NCBI RefSeq assembly: GCF_007858365.1
Contig: NZ_VFIO01000003.1
Coordinates: forward strand, 124,001-188,000
DNA length: 64,000 nt
Origin: Pseudomonas saxonica
GTDB taxonomy: Bacteria; Pseudomonadota; Gammaproteobacteria; Pseudomonadales; Pseudomonadaceae
Direction of reading: 5' to 3'
The position numbers and the translations under genes are program-made. This document shows, piece after piece, positions 39,028 through 48,600 of this stretch; position 1 is the first letter of the stretch, and each line of letters opens with the position of its first letter. The notes below the pieces were generated by a model. It saw nothing but the letters and a program-made list of their open reading frames with translations. It did no database searches and was not told the DNA's origin.

Positions 39028-39448
39028 ACTTGAGTCTTACGCGCAAACGCCGGTGCTGATCCGGCGCCAGCGCGTTGTGGGGAATGCACACGGCCCGAAT
39101 ACGCCGCTCGCCGCTCAATCTGAAGCGCACAATCACCACAAAAGGCAACGCAAGGCTGTCGCGACGCAGCTGCATGGCTTGCCAACCCTTGCCACGACTC
39201 CACAATTGCCAACCCTGTGCATCGCGACGCATTGCACTGAACGCCCTCGAGTGGGTCAGCGTGATATGCCTGGGCACAGTCCAGAGCCCATGCAACAGGC
39301 ACAACACTGCGCCAAGGAGGCGCGCCCAGACGGGAATAGCGAGAAGACCGATTGCGATCAGCGCCAGTAACTGGGCTGCAAGATACGCCGCCAGCAACTG
39401 CCCGGAGGCCTGCCAGCGGCATTCGAAGTAATTACTTGGGCTGGACAC
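38996..39448 (-). CDS. YgfX/CptA-like inner-membrane protein
   Basis: 150 residues with two adjacent membrane helices (about 18-55) followed by a soluble basic domain. YgfX-type proteins are encoded with sdhE, and in E. coli the pair has been described as a toxin-antitoxin system (CptAB), but the antitoxin gene is SdhE, an FAD assembly factor, so that reading is debated. Overlaps sdhE by 17 nt. Confidence 0.82.
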   Translation of the reverse strand: MSSPSNYFECRWQASGQLLAAYLAAQLLALIAIGLLAIPVWARLLGAVLCLLHGLWTVPRHITLTHSRAFSAMRRDAQGWQLWSRGKGWQAMQLRRDSLALPFVVIVRFRLSGERRIRAVCIPHNALAPDQHRRLRVRLKFSRRRWLAPE

Positions 39449-39686
39449 GGTCCAAAATCATGCGAACCATGCGCTGCAACTCTGGGTCCTCGGACTCCGA
39501 GCGCTCCATAAACCAGCCGAACATGTCCTGGTCTTCACACTCAAGCAGCTTGCGATAGCATTCGCGGTCAACATCATTAAGGGTGGCATACACTTCCTTG
39601 ACGAAAGGCACCAGCAGAACGTCAAGTTCAAGCATGCCGCGGCGGCTGTGCCAGTAGAGACGATTGAGTTCAACATCTTCGACCAT
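39432..39686 (-). CDS. sdhE: Succinate dehydrogenase assembly factor SdhE
   Basis: 84-residue factor that promotes covalent FAD attachment to SdhA. The family motif RRGMLELD (residues 15-22) contains the conserved RGxxE, and the C-terminal [17 protein letters not shown] is typical. Two-gene unit with the YgfX-like gene, divergent from ygfZ. Confidence 0.94.
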   Translation of the reverse strand: MVEDVELNRLYWHSRRGMLELDVLLVPFVKEVYATLNDVDRECYRKLLECEDQDMFGWFMERSESEDPELQRMVRMILDRVQPK

Positions 39687-39837
39687 GGAGCGTTCCTCAA
39701 CAAATAGAGCGCAAGTATACAGGCCGATCCACTCTAGAACAGTCGGCTTTGGTCGCTGCTCGTTGATCCTTGCGAACTACCCATTTGCAGATCGCCCCTC
39801 TATGATGTGCCTCAGACTTTATTACCTGCGATGACCC

Positions 39838-40779
39838 ATGGCCGACTCTGCTTTTTTCTGCACCCTGTCTCACGAAGGCGTTCTCGCTGTTATCGGCACC
39901 GACGCCAGCAAGTTCTTGCAGGGCCAATTGACCTGTAACCTCAATTACTTGAGTGAAACCCACTCCAGTCTGGGTGCCCGCTGCACGCAAAAAGGCCGGA
40001 TGCAGTCCAGCTTTCGCATCGTCCTTGAGCCTGAAGGTTGCTTGCTGGCGATGGCGCGCGAACTGGTTGAACCTCAGTTGGCAGACCTGAAAAAATACGC
40101 CGTATTCTCCAAATCAAAACTGACCGACGACAGTGCCCACTGGGCGCGTTTCGGCCTCTACAAAGGTGACGCGGCGCTGAACAGTCTGGGTATACATTTG
40201 CCTGCAGAGACTGACAGTGTAGCCAGGGCAGATGGTCTGATTGCCATTCGCGTATCCCATGAACGGGCTGAATTATGGGCCCCTGCAGAGCAGTCCGAAG
40301 ACCTTTCGCAGCGTCTCAAAACGCAACTGAGTGAAGCCGATCTCAATCAATGGCTGCTCGGACAAATTCGCGACGGTATTGGTCAGGTCATGGGTGAAAC
40401 CCGAGAGCTGTTCATTCCACAAATGCTCAACCTTCAAGCGGTGGGCGGGGTCAGCTTCAAAAAAGGCTGTTACACCGGCCAGGAAATAGTCGCGCGCATG
40501 CAATATCTGGGCAAGCTCAAGCGCCGCTTGTACCGCCTGTCGCTCGGCGCCACCGAACTGCCACTCCCTGGAACCCCCCTGTTTGCCCCCGGTCACAGCA
40601 GTGCCGTAGGCGAAGTGGTCATTGCCGCGTACGCAGAAGAAGGCATCGAGTTGCTCGCCGTCCTGACCGCTGATGCAGTTGAAGCAGGCGAAATTCATGT
40701 GGCTGAGGCACAAGGTCCCAAGCTGACGGTGCTTGACTTGCCCTACACACTAGACCGCGATCGCGAGATCCAGCGCTAA
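39838..40779 (+). CDS. ygfZ: Folate-dependent Fe-S/tRNA modification protein YgfZ
   Basis: Folate-binding GcvT-fold protein, 313 residues, aids assembly or repair of some Fe-S enzymes and tRNA thiomethylation. The signature K-G-C-Y-T-G-Q-E (near residue 215) with the redox Cys is present, and FLQGQLTCNL is typical of the N domain. Ribosome site is poor at the chosen ATG. Confidence 0.92.
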   Translation: MADSAFFCTLSHEGVLAVIGTDASKFLQGQLTCNLNYLSETHSSLGARCTQKGRMQSSFRIVLEPEGCLLAMARELVEPQLADLKKYAVFSKSKLTDDSAHWARFGLYKGDAALNSLGIHLPAETDSVARADGLIAIRVSHERAELWAPAEQSEDLSQRLKTQLSEADLNQWLLGQIRDGIGQVMGETRELFIPQMLNLQAVGGVSFKKGCYTGQEIVARMQYLGKLKRRLYRLSLGATELPLPGTPLFAPGHSSAVGEVVIAAYAEEGIELLAVLTADAVEAGEIHVAEAQGPKLTVLDLPYTLDRDREIQR

Positions 40780-40817
40780 TTGCCACACTTTGAATCGCGG
40801 TACGGTAGAGAACAGAA

Positions 40818-41636
40818 ATGAGCATGTTGGCGCACAAAGTCCAAATGGACTTGATTAAGGCCATCGATAAAGATGACCTGGTTTTGCCGACGCTACCGGA
40901 AGTGGCGTTAAATATTCGCAAGGCTGCAGAAAATCCTGAAATCAGCGTCAGTCATCTGAGCAAAGTCATCGGTCGTGATACCGCATTGAGTGCGCGGCTG
41001 ATTAAAGTCGTCAACAGCCCCTTGTTGAGAGCCCTGTATGAGGTGACTGACCTGCACACTGCCATCACCCGCCTGGGCGTCAACTACAGTAGCAATTTGG
41101 CCATCGGGCTGGTCATGGAGCAAATCTTCCATGCCCGCTCGGAAGTGGTCGAACGAAAAATGCGGGATGTCTGGCGCAAAAGCCTGGAAGTTGCAGGTAT
41201 TTGCTACACCCTGTGTCGGCGCTACACCTCGCTCAAACCTGACCAGGCCGCACTCGGCGGGCTGGTTCATCAAATCGGCGTGCTGCCGATTCTGACCTAT
41301 GCCGAAGACCACAACGAATTGCTATCAGACCCGGTTTCACTCAATCACGTCATTGAATGCATCCACCCGCTGATCGGGGACAAATTGCTCGCCGGCTGGG
41401 AGTTTCCGGAAATGCTGGTAAAGCTACCCGGCCAATACCTCGACTTCAGTCGAAACTCAGCACACCTTGACTATATCGATCTGGTGCAAATTGCGACGGT
41501 CATCTGTTCTCAACATGGCGAGACGGTACTTAGACAAGAACTGAACGCCCTGCCTGCGTTTTTAAAATTGGGAATAGAGGCCGACAGCCCAAAATTGCTG
41601 AGCGAATTAAACACCGCACGCGGGATGTTTATTTAA
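40818..41636 (+). CDS. HDOD-domain signalling protein
   Basis: 272 residues. A single HDOD domain covers about 20-215 (LPTLPEVALNIRKAAENPEIS ... GRDTALSARLIKVVNSP). No attached EAL, GGDEF or receiver domain. HDOD proteins act in cyclic-dinucleotide, motility and stress signalling; the specific role is not deducible. Ends 15 bp from the convergent tctE stop. Confidence 0.85.
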   Translation: MSMLAHKVQMDLIKAIDKDDLVLPTLPEVALNIRKAAENPEISVSHLSKVIGRDTALSARLIKVVNSPLLRALYEVTDLHTAITRLGVNYSSNLAIGLVMEQIFHARSEVVERKMRDVWRKSLEVAGICYTLCRRYTSLKPDQAALGGLVHQIGVLPILTYAEDHNELLSDPVSLNHVIECIHPLIGDKLLAGWEFPEMLVKLPGQYLDFSRNSAHLDYIDLVQIATVICSQHGETVLRQELNALPAFLKLGIEADSPKLLSELNTARGMFI

Positions 41637-41651
41637 GGCTGGCCGTAGGGT

Positions 41652-43073
41652 TTACCTTTCTTCACCAGCTTCACCGCCCCGCCCACCGCTCAACGGGGCA
41701 AAACTGACGCGTACTTTCAACCCGCCTTGTGCGCCGTCATGCAGGGTGATGCGCGCCCGATGCGCGCGACAAATTTCACCCACAATCGCCAACCCCAAGC
41801 CCGACCCGGCGACTTGCTGGTTACGTCGATAAAAACGCTCGAACACACGTTCGCGGTCTTCAAAGGGAATCCCTACCCCGTCATCCTCGACCTCCAGCAC
41901 CGCTTGCGGTGTGACCCGCAAGATCACATTGCCGCCTATGGGCGTATGCGCCATCGCGTTGTCGAGCAAATTATTCAATAACTCACTGAGCAATGTCGGC
42001 TCGCCGCGTAACCAGACCGGTTGATCGGCCTCAAGTGCCAACGCAACTCCTCGCGCATGCGCCAAAGGAGCCATAGCCATGCCCAGCTCTCTAGCCAGTT
42101 GACTGAGGTCGAGCCTTTGCGCGCCCCCTTCAGCTATCGCTCGCGCACCATTCTCGATTCGAGCCAGTGACAGTAATTGATTGGCCAAATGGGTCAATCG
42201 ATCTGTCCCTTGCACAGCCTGTTCAAGCGTACTGCGCCAGGTCGCAGGATCATTGGCGCGCAAACCCAATTCAAGGCGGGCTTTGATGACAGCTAAAGGC
42301 GTGCGCAGCTCGTGTGCCGCGTCAGCAATAAATTGCGACTGACGTTCAAACTGCCCACGTAAACGCTCGGTAAAGTGGTTGAGCGCTTGTACCAAAGGCC
42401 GCAACTCACGTTGCACCGCCACTCGCGGCAACGGCCTGAGGTCATCCGGCTCACGCTCTTCGACGGCACGCCGCAAGCGTTCCAGCGGTCGTAAGGCAGC
42501 GCTGACGGCCAACCATACAACCAGTAGTGCGCCCAGCCCCAGCATGCCCAGACGCAGTAACGTATCAGCCATCAAGCTGCGCGCCATGGACACACGCGCC
42601 TCATCGGTTTCGGCCACTCGAATTTCAGCCATGCCGTTCATGTTCGGCTCGCTTACCGCTTTGAGCAGACTCACCACGCGCACATTCTGACCTTGATACT
42701 GACCATTATAAAAACTCGCCAAGGCCGGATAGTCATCGGTGCGGGGCGTGCCGGGGGGGGGCGCAGGAAGGTTTTCATAGCCGGAAATAAGGCGCTGATG
42801 AATATCATTGACCTGATAGTAGATACGGCCTGCACTGTCGTAGGCAAACGTATCGAGGGCTACATAAGGAACATCGGCGCTCAAGCTGCCATCGCGCTGC
42901 GAAAGGCCAGCAGCAATAGTGCGAGCAGACGCCAGCAAGGTTCGGTCATACGCGGTATCAGCGGCCTCACGGCCGTTGTAATACGCACTTAAACCACTGG
43001 CCAGCATCAACACCACCAGCATTAATGTCAGGTTCCACAGCAAGCGCCAGCGCAAGCTGTCGAGCTTATGCAT
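41652..43073 (-). CDS. tctE: Sensor histidine kinase TctE
   Basis: 473 residues. N-terminal membrane helix (about 8-28), periplasmic sensor region with two-component sensor N-terminal fold, second helix about 165-185, HAMP, HisKA with ADAAHELRTPLAVIKAR and a HATPase domain (LLNNLLDNAMAH, GSGLGLAIVGE). Controls tricarboxylate uptake with TctD. ATG at 43073 (MHKLDS) overlaps the tctD stop by 8 nt; an ATG four codons earlier is possible. Confidence 0.92.
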   Translation of the reverse strand: MHKLDSLRWRLLWNLTLMLVVLMLASGLSAYYNGREAADTAYDRTLLASARTIAAGLSQRDGSLSADVPYVALDTFAYDSAGRIYYQVNDIHQRLISGYENLPAPPPGTPRTDDYPALASFYNGQYQGQNVRVVSLLKAVSEPNMNGMAEIRVAETDEARVSMARSLMADTLLRLGMLGLGALLVVWLAVSAALRPLERLRRAVEEREPDDLRPLPRVAVQRELRPLVQALNHFTERLRGQFERQSQFIADAAHELRTPLAVIKARLELGLRANDPATWRSTLEQAVQGTDRLTHLANQLLSLARIENGARAIAEGGAQRLDLSQLARELGMAMAPLAHARGVALALEADQPVWLRGEPTLLSELLNNLLDNAMAHTPIGGNVILRVTPQAVLEVEDDGVGIPFEDRERVFERFYRRNQQVAGSGLGLAIVGEICRAHRARITLHDGAQGGLKVRVSFAPLSGGRGGEAGEER

Positions 43074-43737
43074 CGCGACCTTCAAGTAAGTAGCCCAAGC
43101 CCCGGAACGTCACAATGGCCACGCAATGACCATCCAGCTTTTTTCGCAGGCGGTGTATGTAAATCTCGATGGCGTCGGAACTCGCCTCTTCATCCAGGCC
43201 AAAGACCTGCGCGGCTAATTGCTCTTTGCTCATCACTCTGCCGGGCCTTGCGATCAAGGCCTCCAGCACGGCCTGCTCACGCGAGGTGAGATTGAGCATT
43301 TCACCCCCCAGGCTAAAACGTCGCGTACCCAGGTCGTAGATCAGCGCACCACACTCCTGTAGACGCTCGCCACCTAACACGCTGCGCCGCAGCAAGGCTT
43401 TGACTCGTGCTTCCAGCTCGGTCAACTCAAACGGCTTGGCCAAATAATCATCGGCGCCCAGATTCAACCCGTGAACCCGGTCACGTACGTCACTGCGCGC
43501 TGTCAGCATTAATACAGGGAGGTTCTTGCCGCGCGCCCGCATACGTGCAAGCACCTCAAAACCGTCCATACGTGGCAGTCCGACATCAAGGATAACCACC
43601 GCATATTCTTCACTGCTCAACGCCAGGTCGGCAGCCACCCCATCGTGCAGCACATCCACGGTCAGGCCCTGTGTTTTAAGGGCTTGAGCCACACTCTCGG
43701 CCAACTGCAACTGGTCTTCGACCAACAGAACACGCAT
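43066..43737 (-). CDS. tctD: Response regulator TctD
   Basis: OmpR-class regulator of 223 residues: receiver domain 1-115 with Asp51 (ILDVGLPRMDG), winged helix about 125-220. Expected activator of tctCBA and its porin. ATG at 43737 begins MRVLLVEDQ; the frame is open 25 codons upstream without family similarity. Confidence 0.93.
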   Translation of the reverse strand: MRVLLVEDQLQLAESVAQALKTQGLTVDVLHDGVAADLALSSEEYAVVILDVGLPRMDGFEVLARMRARGKNLPVLMLTARSDVRDRVHGLNLGADDYLAKPFELTELEARVKALLRRSVLGGERLQECGALIYDLGTRRFSLGGEMLNLTSREQAVLEALIARPGRVMSKEQLAAQVFGLDEEASSDAIEIYIHRLRKKLDGHCVAIVTFRGLGYLLEGRDA

Positions 43738-44113
43738 GGGATTTGCCTCATTATTTTTGTGCACGGAGTGTACAGACGCTGAGGCGCTTGTGAAGGGCAA
43801 AAAACAGTGCACTACCCTGAAAGGTTAGTGAAAGGTTGGGGGAATAGGATCAAGAAACCAACAGTCACAATTTCACACCCAGTCACTGTTGCGACCAGAA
43901 AAACGCCTCGAAGCGTTTTCGACGAATAAGAATAAAAACGGAGCACCTCATATGTTCAAGCCCGTATTGCGCGCCCATACCTTTGCCCCTATCGCTCTAT
44001 CGCTGATATCGCCCTGACCTTGCTCTCTTGAATGAGCGATCCCTGACGCCAGCGTTTTGGCCGACCAGTACCCTCTTTGCCCCCCTAAAAATAACAACTC
44101 CTGTGGAGACAAC
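43738..44113. promoter_or_regulatory. Divergent tctD / tctCBA control region
   Basis: 376 bp. Holds the promoters of tctDE (left) and tctCBA (right) and the porin remnant at 43952-44080. CTGAAAGGTTAGTGAAAGGTTGG (43819-43841) contains a GAAAGGTT direct repeat with 12-bp spacing that could be a TctD site. An inverted repeat AAAACGCCTCG / CGAAGCGTTTT (43898-43920) follows. Confidence 0.45.
43952..44080 (+). pseudogene. Remnant of the OprD-family porin gene opdH (signal peptide only)
   Basis: A strong ribosome site GGAG (43940-43943) is placed 8 nt before ATG 43952. The frame reads MFKPVLRAHTFAPIALSLIS then a stop at 44015-44017. Adding one base after S20 would continue as ALTLLS, and a few codons later the original frame reads ASVLADQ, like the end of a signal peptide at its cleavage site. 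Nothing resembling a porin barrel follows; tctC starts at 44114. In P. aeruginosa opdH lies exactly here, so this is read as a deletion scar with a frameshift. Confidence 0.6.
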
Positions 44114-45091
44114 ATGAATCTTTCACTGCGCTCTGTAGCTCTTGCTGCCAGCTGCATGCTGCTCGCTGGCCAATTAATGGCTGAACCTAAACGCCCGGAA
44201 TGCATCGCCCCGGCCTCACCAGGCGGTGGTTTTGACTTGACCTGCAAATTGGCGCAAAGCGCCCTGGTCAATGAAAAACTGTTGAGCAAACCGATGCGTG
44301 TGACGTACATGCCCGGAGGCGTTGGCGCGGTGGCCTATAACGCCGTCGTTGCGCAACGCCCAGGCGATGCGGGCACGCTCGTGGCGTGGTCCAGCGGTTC
44401 TCTGCTAAACCTTGCACAAGGCAAGTTCGGTCGCTTCGATGAAAACGCCGTACGTTGGCTTGCAGCCATCGGCACAAGCTACGGAGCCATCGCAGTTAAA
44501 AGCGACTCCCCCTACAAAAACCTCGACGATCTGGTCCAAGCCCTTAAAAAAGACCCGGGCAAAGTGGTGATAGGTTCCGGCGGCACCGTGGGCAGTCAAG
44601 ACTGGATGCAAACGGCATTGATCGCCAAAGCAGCCGGTATCAACCCTCGCGACTTGCGCTATGTAGCACTTGAAGGTGGCGGCGAAATTGCCACTGCGTT
44701 GCTAGGGGGCCACATTCAGGTAGGCAGCACTGACATCTCCGACTCCATGCCCCATATCCAGAGCGGTGACATGCGCATCTTGGCGGTGTTCTCGCAGGAC
44801 CGTCTGGATGAGCCGGACATGAAAGACATTCCAACAGCCAAAGAACAAGGCTACGACATCGTATGGCCGGTGGTCCGCGGCTTCTATCTCGGCCCAAAAG
44901 TCAGCGATGAAGACTACGCGTGGTGGAAAGCCTCTTTCGACACCCTGTTGGCCTCCGAAGACTTCGCCAAACTGCGCGATCAGCGCGAACTGTTTCCCTT
45001 TGCCATGACCGGCCCAGAGCTGGATACCTACATAAAGAAACAGGTCGCAGATTACAAAACGCTGGCCAAAGAATTTGGCCTGATTCAGTAA
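44114..45091 (+). CDS. tctC: Tripartite tricarboxylate transporter binding protein TctC
   Basis: Periplasmic solute-binding protein, 325 residues, signal peptide MNLSLRSVALAASCMLLAG ... MA. The ligand-binding start PECIAPASPGGGFDLTCKL is typical for the citrate-type branch. GGAGA lies 6 nt before the ATG. Binds citrate or related tricarboxylates for TctAB. Confidence 0.94.
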   Translation: MNLSLRSVALAASCMLLAGQLMAEPKRPECIAPASPGGGFDLTCKLAQSALVNEKLLSKPMRVTYMPGGVGAVAYNAVVAQRPGDAGTLVAWSSGSLLNLAQGKFGRFDENAVRWLAAIGTSYGAIAVKSDSPYKNLDDLVQALKKDPGKVVIGSGGTVGSQDWMQTALIAKAAGINPRDLRYVALEGGGEIATALLGGHIQVGSTDISDSMPHIQSGDMRILAVFSQDRLDEPDMKDIPTAKEQGYDIVWPVVRGFYLGPKVSDEDYAWWKASFDTLLASEDFAKLRDQRELFPFAMTGPELDTYIKKQVADYKTLAKEFGLIQ

Positions 45092-45106
45092 CCTTCGCTG
45101 ATCGCA

Positions 45107-45137
45107 GGCTGCGCCCTTTTTTCAATGCGGCGCAGCC
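45107..45137 (+). promoter_or_regulatory. tctC-tctB intercistronic hairpin
   Basis: Perfect 9-bp stem GGCTGCGCC / GGCGCAGCC enclosing a loop with T6. It lies 16 nt after the tctC stop. Such a structure can stabilise the abundant binding-protein message relative to the membrane genes. Confidence 0.6.
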
Positions 45138-45149
45138 CTGGAGTGCACC

Positions 45150-45608
45150 ATGCTCTTACAACGCATTTTTGCTGCGGCGCTGCTGCTCGTCTGCGCGGGA
45201 CTGGCAGCGATGGCATGGCCCTATCAGGCCGCCTTTTCTTACGAACCTGTCGGGCCTCGGGCCTTCCCCTTACTGATGCTTGCGCTGATGGGAGTGGGTT
45301 TGATCTACATGATCTTGCGACCATCTCCTGTGGTGCATAGCGAAGAAGACCCAAAACTCGATCGCCAAACCCTGACCAAGATTGCTCTGTGCGTCTTACT
45401 GCTGCTGGTGTTCGCCGGCACCTTCGAACCCCTGGGTTTTATCCTCAGCAGCCTATTGATCGGCATCCCGATGGCACGCCTGTATGGCGGCCGCTGGTTA
45501 TCCAGCATCGTGATTATCAGCTTGGTCAGCATTGGCCTCTATCTGCTGTTTGATAAAGCAATGGAAGTTCACCTGCCGCTGGGTGTGCTCGACATTCTGG
45601 AGAACTGA
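45150..45608 (+). CDS. tctB: Tricarboxylate transporter small membrane subunit TctB
   Basis: 152 residues with four membrane segments (about 5-22, 40-58, 78-95, 115-135), typical TctB topology. Partner of TctA in the sodium- or proton-coupled transporter. Its stop is 1 nt from the tctA start. Confidence 0.9.
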   Translation: MLLQRIFAAALLLVCAGLAAMAWPYQAAFSYEPVGPRAFPLLMLALMGVGLIYMILRPSPVVHSEEDPKLDRQTLTKIALCVLLLLVFAGTFEPLGFILSSLLIGIPMARLYGGRWLSSIVIISLVSIGLYLLFDKAMEVHLPLGVLDILEN

Positions 45609-45609
45609 T

Positions 45610-47124
45610 ATGGATACGTTCAGCTATTTAGGTCAAGGCTTCGGGGTCGCGCTCAGTCCTTACAACCTGATTACCGCTCTATGCGGCACGTTAATTGGCA
45701 CCGTTGTCGGCTTACTGCCCGGACTTGGGCCAATCAACGGCGTCGCGCTGTTGATTCCAATCGCATTTGCCCTGGGCTTACCCCCCGAGTCCGCCCTTAT
45801 TTTGCTGGCTGCCGTGTATCTGGGGTGCGAATACGGCGGGCGTATCAGTTCAATCTTGCTGAACATACCCGGCGAAGCATCGACTGTGATGACCACCCTC
45901 GACGGTTATCCGATGGCCCGCAAAGGGTTGGCAGGTGTGGCGCTTTCACTTTCAGCCTGGAGCTCATTCATTGGCGCCTTTATTGCTACCTGCGGCATGG
46001 TGCTCTTTGCTCCCCTGCTGGCCAAATGGGCGATAGCCTTCGGCCCGGCAGAATATTTCGTACTCATGGTATTTGCCATTGTGTGCTTAGGCGGCATGGC
46101 AGGAGATCGTCCACTCAAAACCTTTATCGCCGCCTTGATCGGCTTGTTCTTGTCGGCAGTGGGAATAGATGCGAACAGCGGCGTCTACCGTTTTACAGGG
46201 GACAATATCCATTTAACTGATGGCATCCAGTTTGTCGTGCTGGTACTGGGGTTGTTTTCGATCAGTGAAATTCTGTTGCTGCTGGAAAAAACCCATCGCG
46301 GTCAGGAAGCCGTAAAAGCGTCAGGCCGCATGCTGTTCAACTTCAAGGAAGCGTCTTCAGTCTTTGTCGTGAATATCCGTTGCGGTTTGCTCGGGTTCAT
46401 CATGGGTGTACTGCCGGGCGCAGGAGCAACCCTGGCAAGTGCCGTGGCTTACATGACTGAAAAACGTCTGGCCGGGGCATCAGGCACCTTTGGTCAAGGC
46501 GACATGCGCGGCCTGGCCGCCCCCGAAACCGCCATTGGCGCTTCGGCCTGCGGTGCGTTGGTGCCCATGCTGACGCTAGGTGTCCCAGGGTCAGGTACTA
46601 CGGCGGTGATGATTGGCGCCCTGTCGCTGTACAACATCACTCCCGGCCCGCTGTTATTTCAACAGCAACCCGACATCGTATGGGGCCTGATCGCGTCATT
46701 GTTCGTTGCCAATATTATGCTGGTGATCCTCAACATCCCGATGATTCGCATATTCACCCGTATCCTGTCCGTCCCCAATTGGGCGCTGGTTCCGGTGATT
46801 GCGATCATCACGGCCATTGGCGTCTATGCCGTACACGCCACCACCTTCGATCTGTTCCTGATGATCGGTATTGGCATCTTTGGATACATCCTGCGCAAAC
46901 TCGACTTCCCTCTTTCGCCCGTACTGTTGGGCTTTATTCTGGGTGGCTTGATGGAACAGAACCTGCGCCGGGCATTGTCCATATCCAACGGTGCGCTGGA
47001 AATCCTGTGGGCCAGCCCTATCACCATGGGCGTCTGGGCGCTGACCATCATCATGCTGTTGATGCCTTTGATCCGAATCTGGCGTAAACGCAGCAAGCAA
47101 CGTCGTGCGTTGACCCATGCCTGA
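45610..47124 (+). CDS. tctA: Tricarboxylate transporter large membrane subunit TctA
   Basis: 504 residues, about 11-12 membrane helices, with the family glycine-rich repeats LPGLGPINGVALLIP near residue 35 and LPGAGATLASAVAYMTEK near 270, and LGVPGSGTTAVMIGAL. ATG at 45610 follows the tctB stop after one base. Forms the pore of the TctABC system. Confidence 0.95.
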   Translation: MDTFSYLGQGFGVALSPYNLITALCGTLIGTVVGLLPGLGPINGVALLIPIAFALGLPPESALILLAAVYLGCEYGGRISSILLNIPGEASTVMTTLDGYPMARKGLAGVALSLSAWSSFIGAFIATCGMVLFAPLLAKWAIAFGPAEYFVLMVFAIVCLGGMAGDRPLKTFIAALIGLFLSAVGIDANSGVYRFTGDNIHLTDGIQFVVLVLGLFSISEILLLLEKTHRGQEAVKASGRMLFNFKEASSVFVVNIRCGLLGFIMGVLPGAGATLASAVAYMTEKRLAGASGTFGQGDMRGLAAPETAIGASACGALVPMLTLGVPGSGTTAVMIGALSLYNITPGPLLFQQQPDIVWGLIASLFVANIMLVILNIPMIRIFTRILSVPNWALVPVIAIITAIGVYAVHATTFDLFLMIGIGIFGYILRKLDFPLSPVLLGFILGGLMEQNLRRALSISNGALEILWASPITMGVWALTIIMLLMPLIRIWRKRSKQRRALTHA

Positions 47125-48151
47125 ATACGGGTTCAAGCGCTGGTGGGGGACGCCCCTGACAGGACTGGCGGGCGGCTATCTCGCCAGTCTGATCGGCTGG
47201 CCATTGCCCTGGATGGTTGGCTCCTTGCTTGCCATCATCCTCGTACGTTGCCTGACGCCCTGGCAATTGGAGGAGATTCCAGGCGGGCGTAAATGCGGAC
47301 AATGGATTGTCGGCATTGCTATTGGCTTGCACTTCACTCCGGTGGTCATGGAGCAAGTGCTGGCGCATTTTGGGCTGATCTTTATCGGCGCGCTGCTTAC
47401 AAGCGCGTCGAGCCTTATAAGTGTGTGGCTGATGCGCCGAAGTGGTGAAGACCGTGCAACTGCATTCTTCTCCAGCATGCCCGGTGGCTCAGGCGAAATG
47501 GTCAATCTCGGTGCGCGCAATGGCGCCGTATTAAGCCGTGTCGCCGCAGGGCAGAGCTTGCGAGTGCTGACGGTTGTGCTCTGCATTCCAGCGGCTTTCA
47601 AGTACTTGCTCGGTGACGGAGTCCCTGCTCTGCAAAGCGCACCGGTCAATGTCTACTGGCTACCCCTGTTGTTCCCAGCGGGCGCGCTCATGGCCTGGAT
47701 ATGGCAGCGCTTGCACCAACCCAATCCTTGGTTATTCGGCCCGCTTTTGGTCAGCGCCAGTGTCAGCATTGCGTTGGATTTACATATCGGCCTGCCCGAG
47801 GGCAGCAGCCAAATGGCCCAGTGGCTGATAGGCAGTGGACTGGGCTGCCACTTCAACAGGGCTTTTTTCCGTAGGGCACCTTCGTTCATAGGCCGTACTT
47901 TATTGGGCACCGCTATGACTATGCTGATAGCGGGTCTGTGCGCAGTCGGTTTAAGCAGCCTGACCCAACTGGATTTGCGCTCCATGACACTCGGCATGAT
48001 GCCGGGTGGCATTGCTGAAATGAGCCTGACTGCAGAAATGCTGCAACTTTCAGTTCCTTTGGTCACAGCCTTGCAGGTCATGCGCTTGCTCTTCGTGTTG
48101 TTTCTGGCAGAGCCCTTATTTAAATACTGGGTGCGAGCCGACTCCCGATAA
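47117..48151 (+). CDS. AbrB-family membrane protein
   Basis: 344 residues, two halves of about five membrane segments each, with repeated glycine motifs (PWMVGSLLAIIL ... SSMPGGSGEMVNLG and LGMMPGGIAEMSLTA). Belongs to the AbrB/PF05145 permease family, often misnamed ammonia monooxygenase. Overlaps tctA by 8 nt, so probably acts with the tricarboxylate system. Confidence 0.88.
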   Translation: MPEYGFKRWWGTPLTGLAGGYLASLIGWPLPWMVGSLLAIILVRCLTPWQLEEIPGGRKCGQWIVGIAIGLHFTPVVMEQVLAHFGLIFIGALLTSASSLISVWLMRRSGEDRATAFFSSMPGGSGEMVNLGARNGAVLSRVAAGQSLRVLTVVLCIPAAFKYLLGDGVPALQSAPVNVYWLPLLFPAGALMAWIWQRLHQPNPWLFGPLLVSASVSIALDLHIGLPEGSSQMAQWLIGSGLGCHFNRAFFRRAPSFIGRTLLGTAMTMLIAGLCAVGLSSLTQLDLRSMTLGMMPGGIAEMSLTAEMLQLSVPLVTALQVMRLLFVLFLAEPLFKYWVRADSR

Positions 48152-48165
48152 ACCCGCCACTTATC

Positions 48166-48207
48166 TGTAGGAAAATTCTCAAAATGTGAATGCCGTTCCT
48201 ACAACCT
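48166..48207. repeat. Inverted repeat after the tct operon
   Basis: TGTAGGAA (48166-48173) and TTCCTACA (about 48200-48207) pair perfectly across a 26-nt loop. No T tract. A weak terminator or short REP-like palindrome. Confidence 0.45.
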
Positions 48208-48296
48208 TGCTTCGTTGTTGACGCGCCATAAGAGCGATTATTTTTAAAGCTCCAGAGCTTTCATGCTCTACACAACGGCTGAAGCAAAGGATACAT

Positions 48297-48566
48297 ATGA
48301 AATACTTCTCACACCCAAAAGAGTCTGGCAGCACGCCTATAGCCCACTCCTCTCAACCATTGATGCCAAGGCTCACTCAAAAAGAACAAGAAATACTTGG
48401 CTGGTGCGCCCTGGGTAAAACCAGTGCTGAAATGGCAATCATATTGAATAGATCTGAAACAACGATCAACTTCCACATTGCCAACTTGCGGGTCAAATTT
48501 GGCGTTACGTCACGCCATGCTGCCGTACTAAAGGCCATTAAATACGGCATGCCTCTACTGCCCTGA
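48297..48566 (+). CDS. Solo LuxR-type HTH protein
   Basis: 89 residues consisting mainly of a GerE/LuxR C-terminal HTH (about 27-85: LTQKEQEILGWCALGKTSAE ... TINFHIANLRVKFGV). No autoinducer-binding or receiver domain. AAAGGA lies 6 nt before the ATG. It could be a chromosomal regulator or part of the phage island. Confidence 0.8.
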   Translation: MKYFSHPKESGSTPIAHSSQPLMPRLTQKEQEILGWCALGKTSAEMAIILNRSETTINFHIANLRVKFGVTSRHAAVLKAIKYGMPLLP

Positions 48567-48600
48567 CCGGGACTTGCAAACGTAGCCAACGGACATTGCC

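Noticed and set aside
38996..39686. CptAB toxin-antitoxin system
   Set aside because: The smaller protein has all SdhE hallmarks; the flavinylation role explains the pair better.
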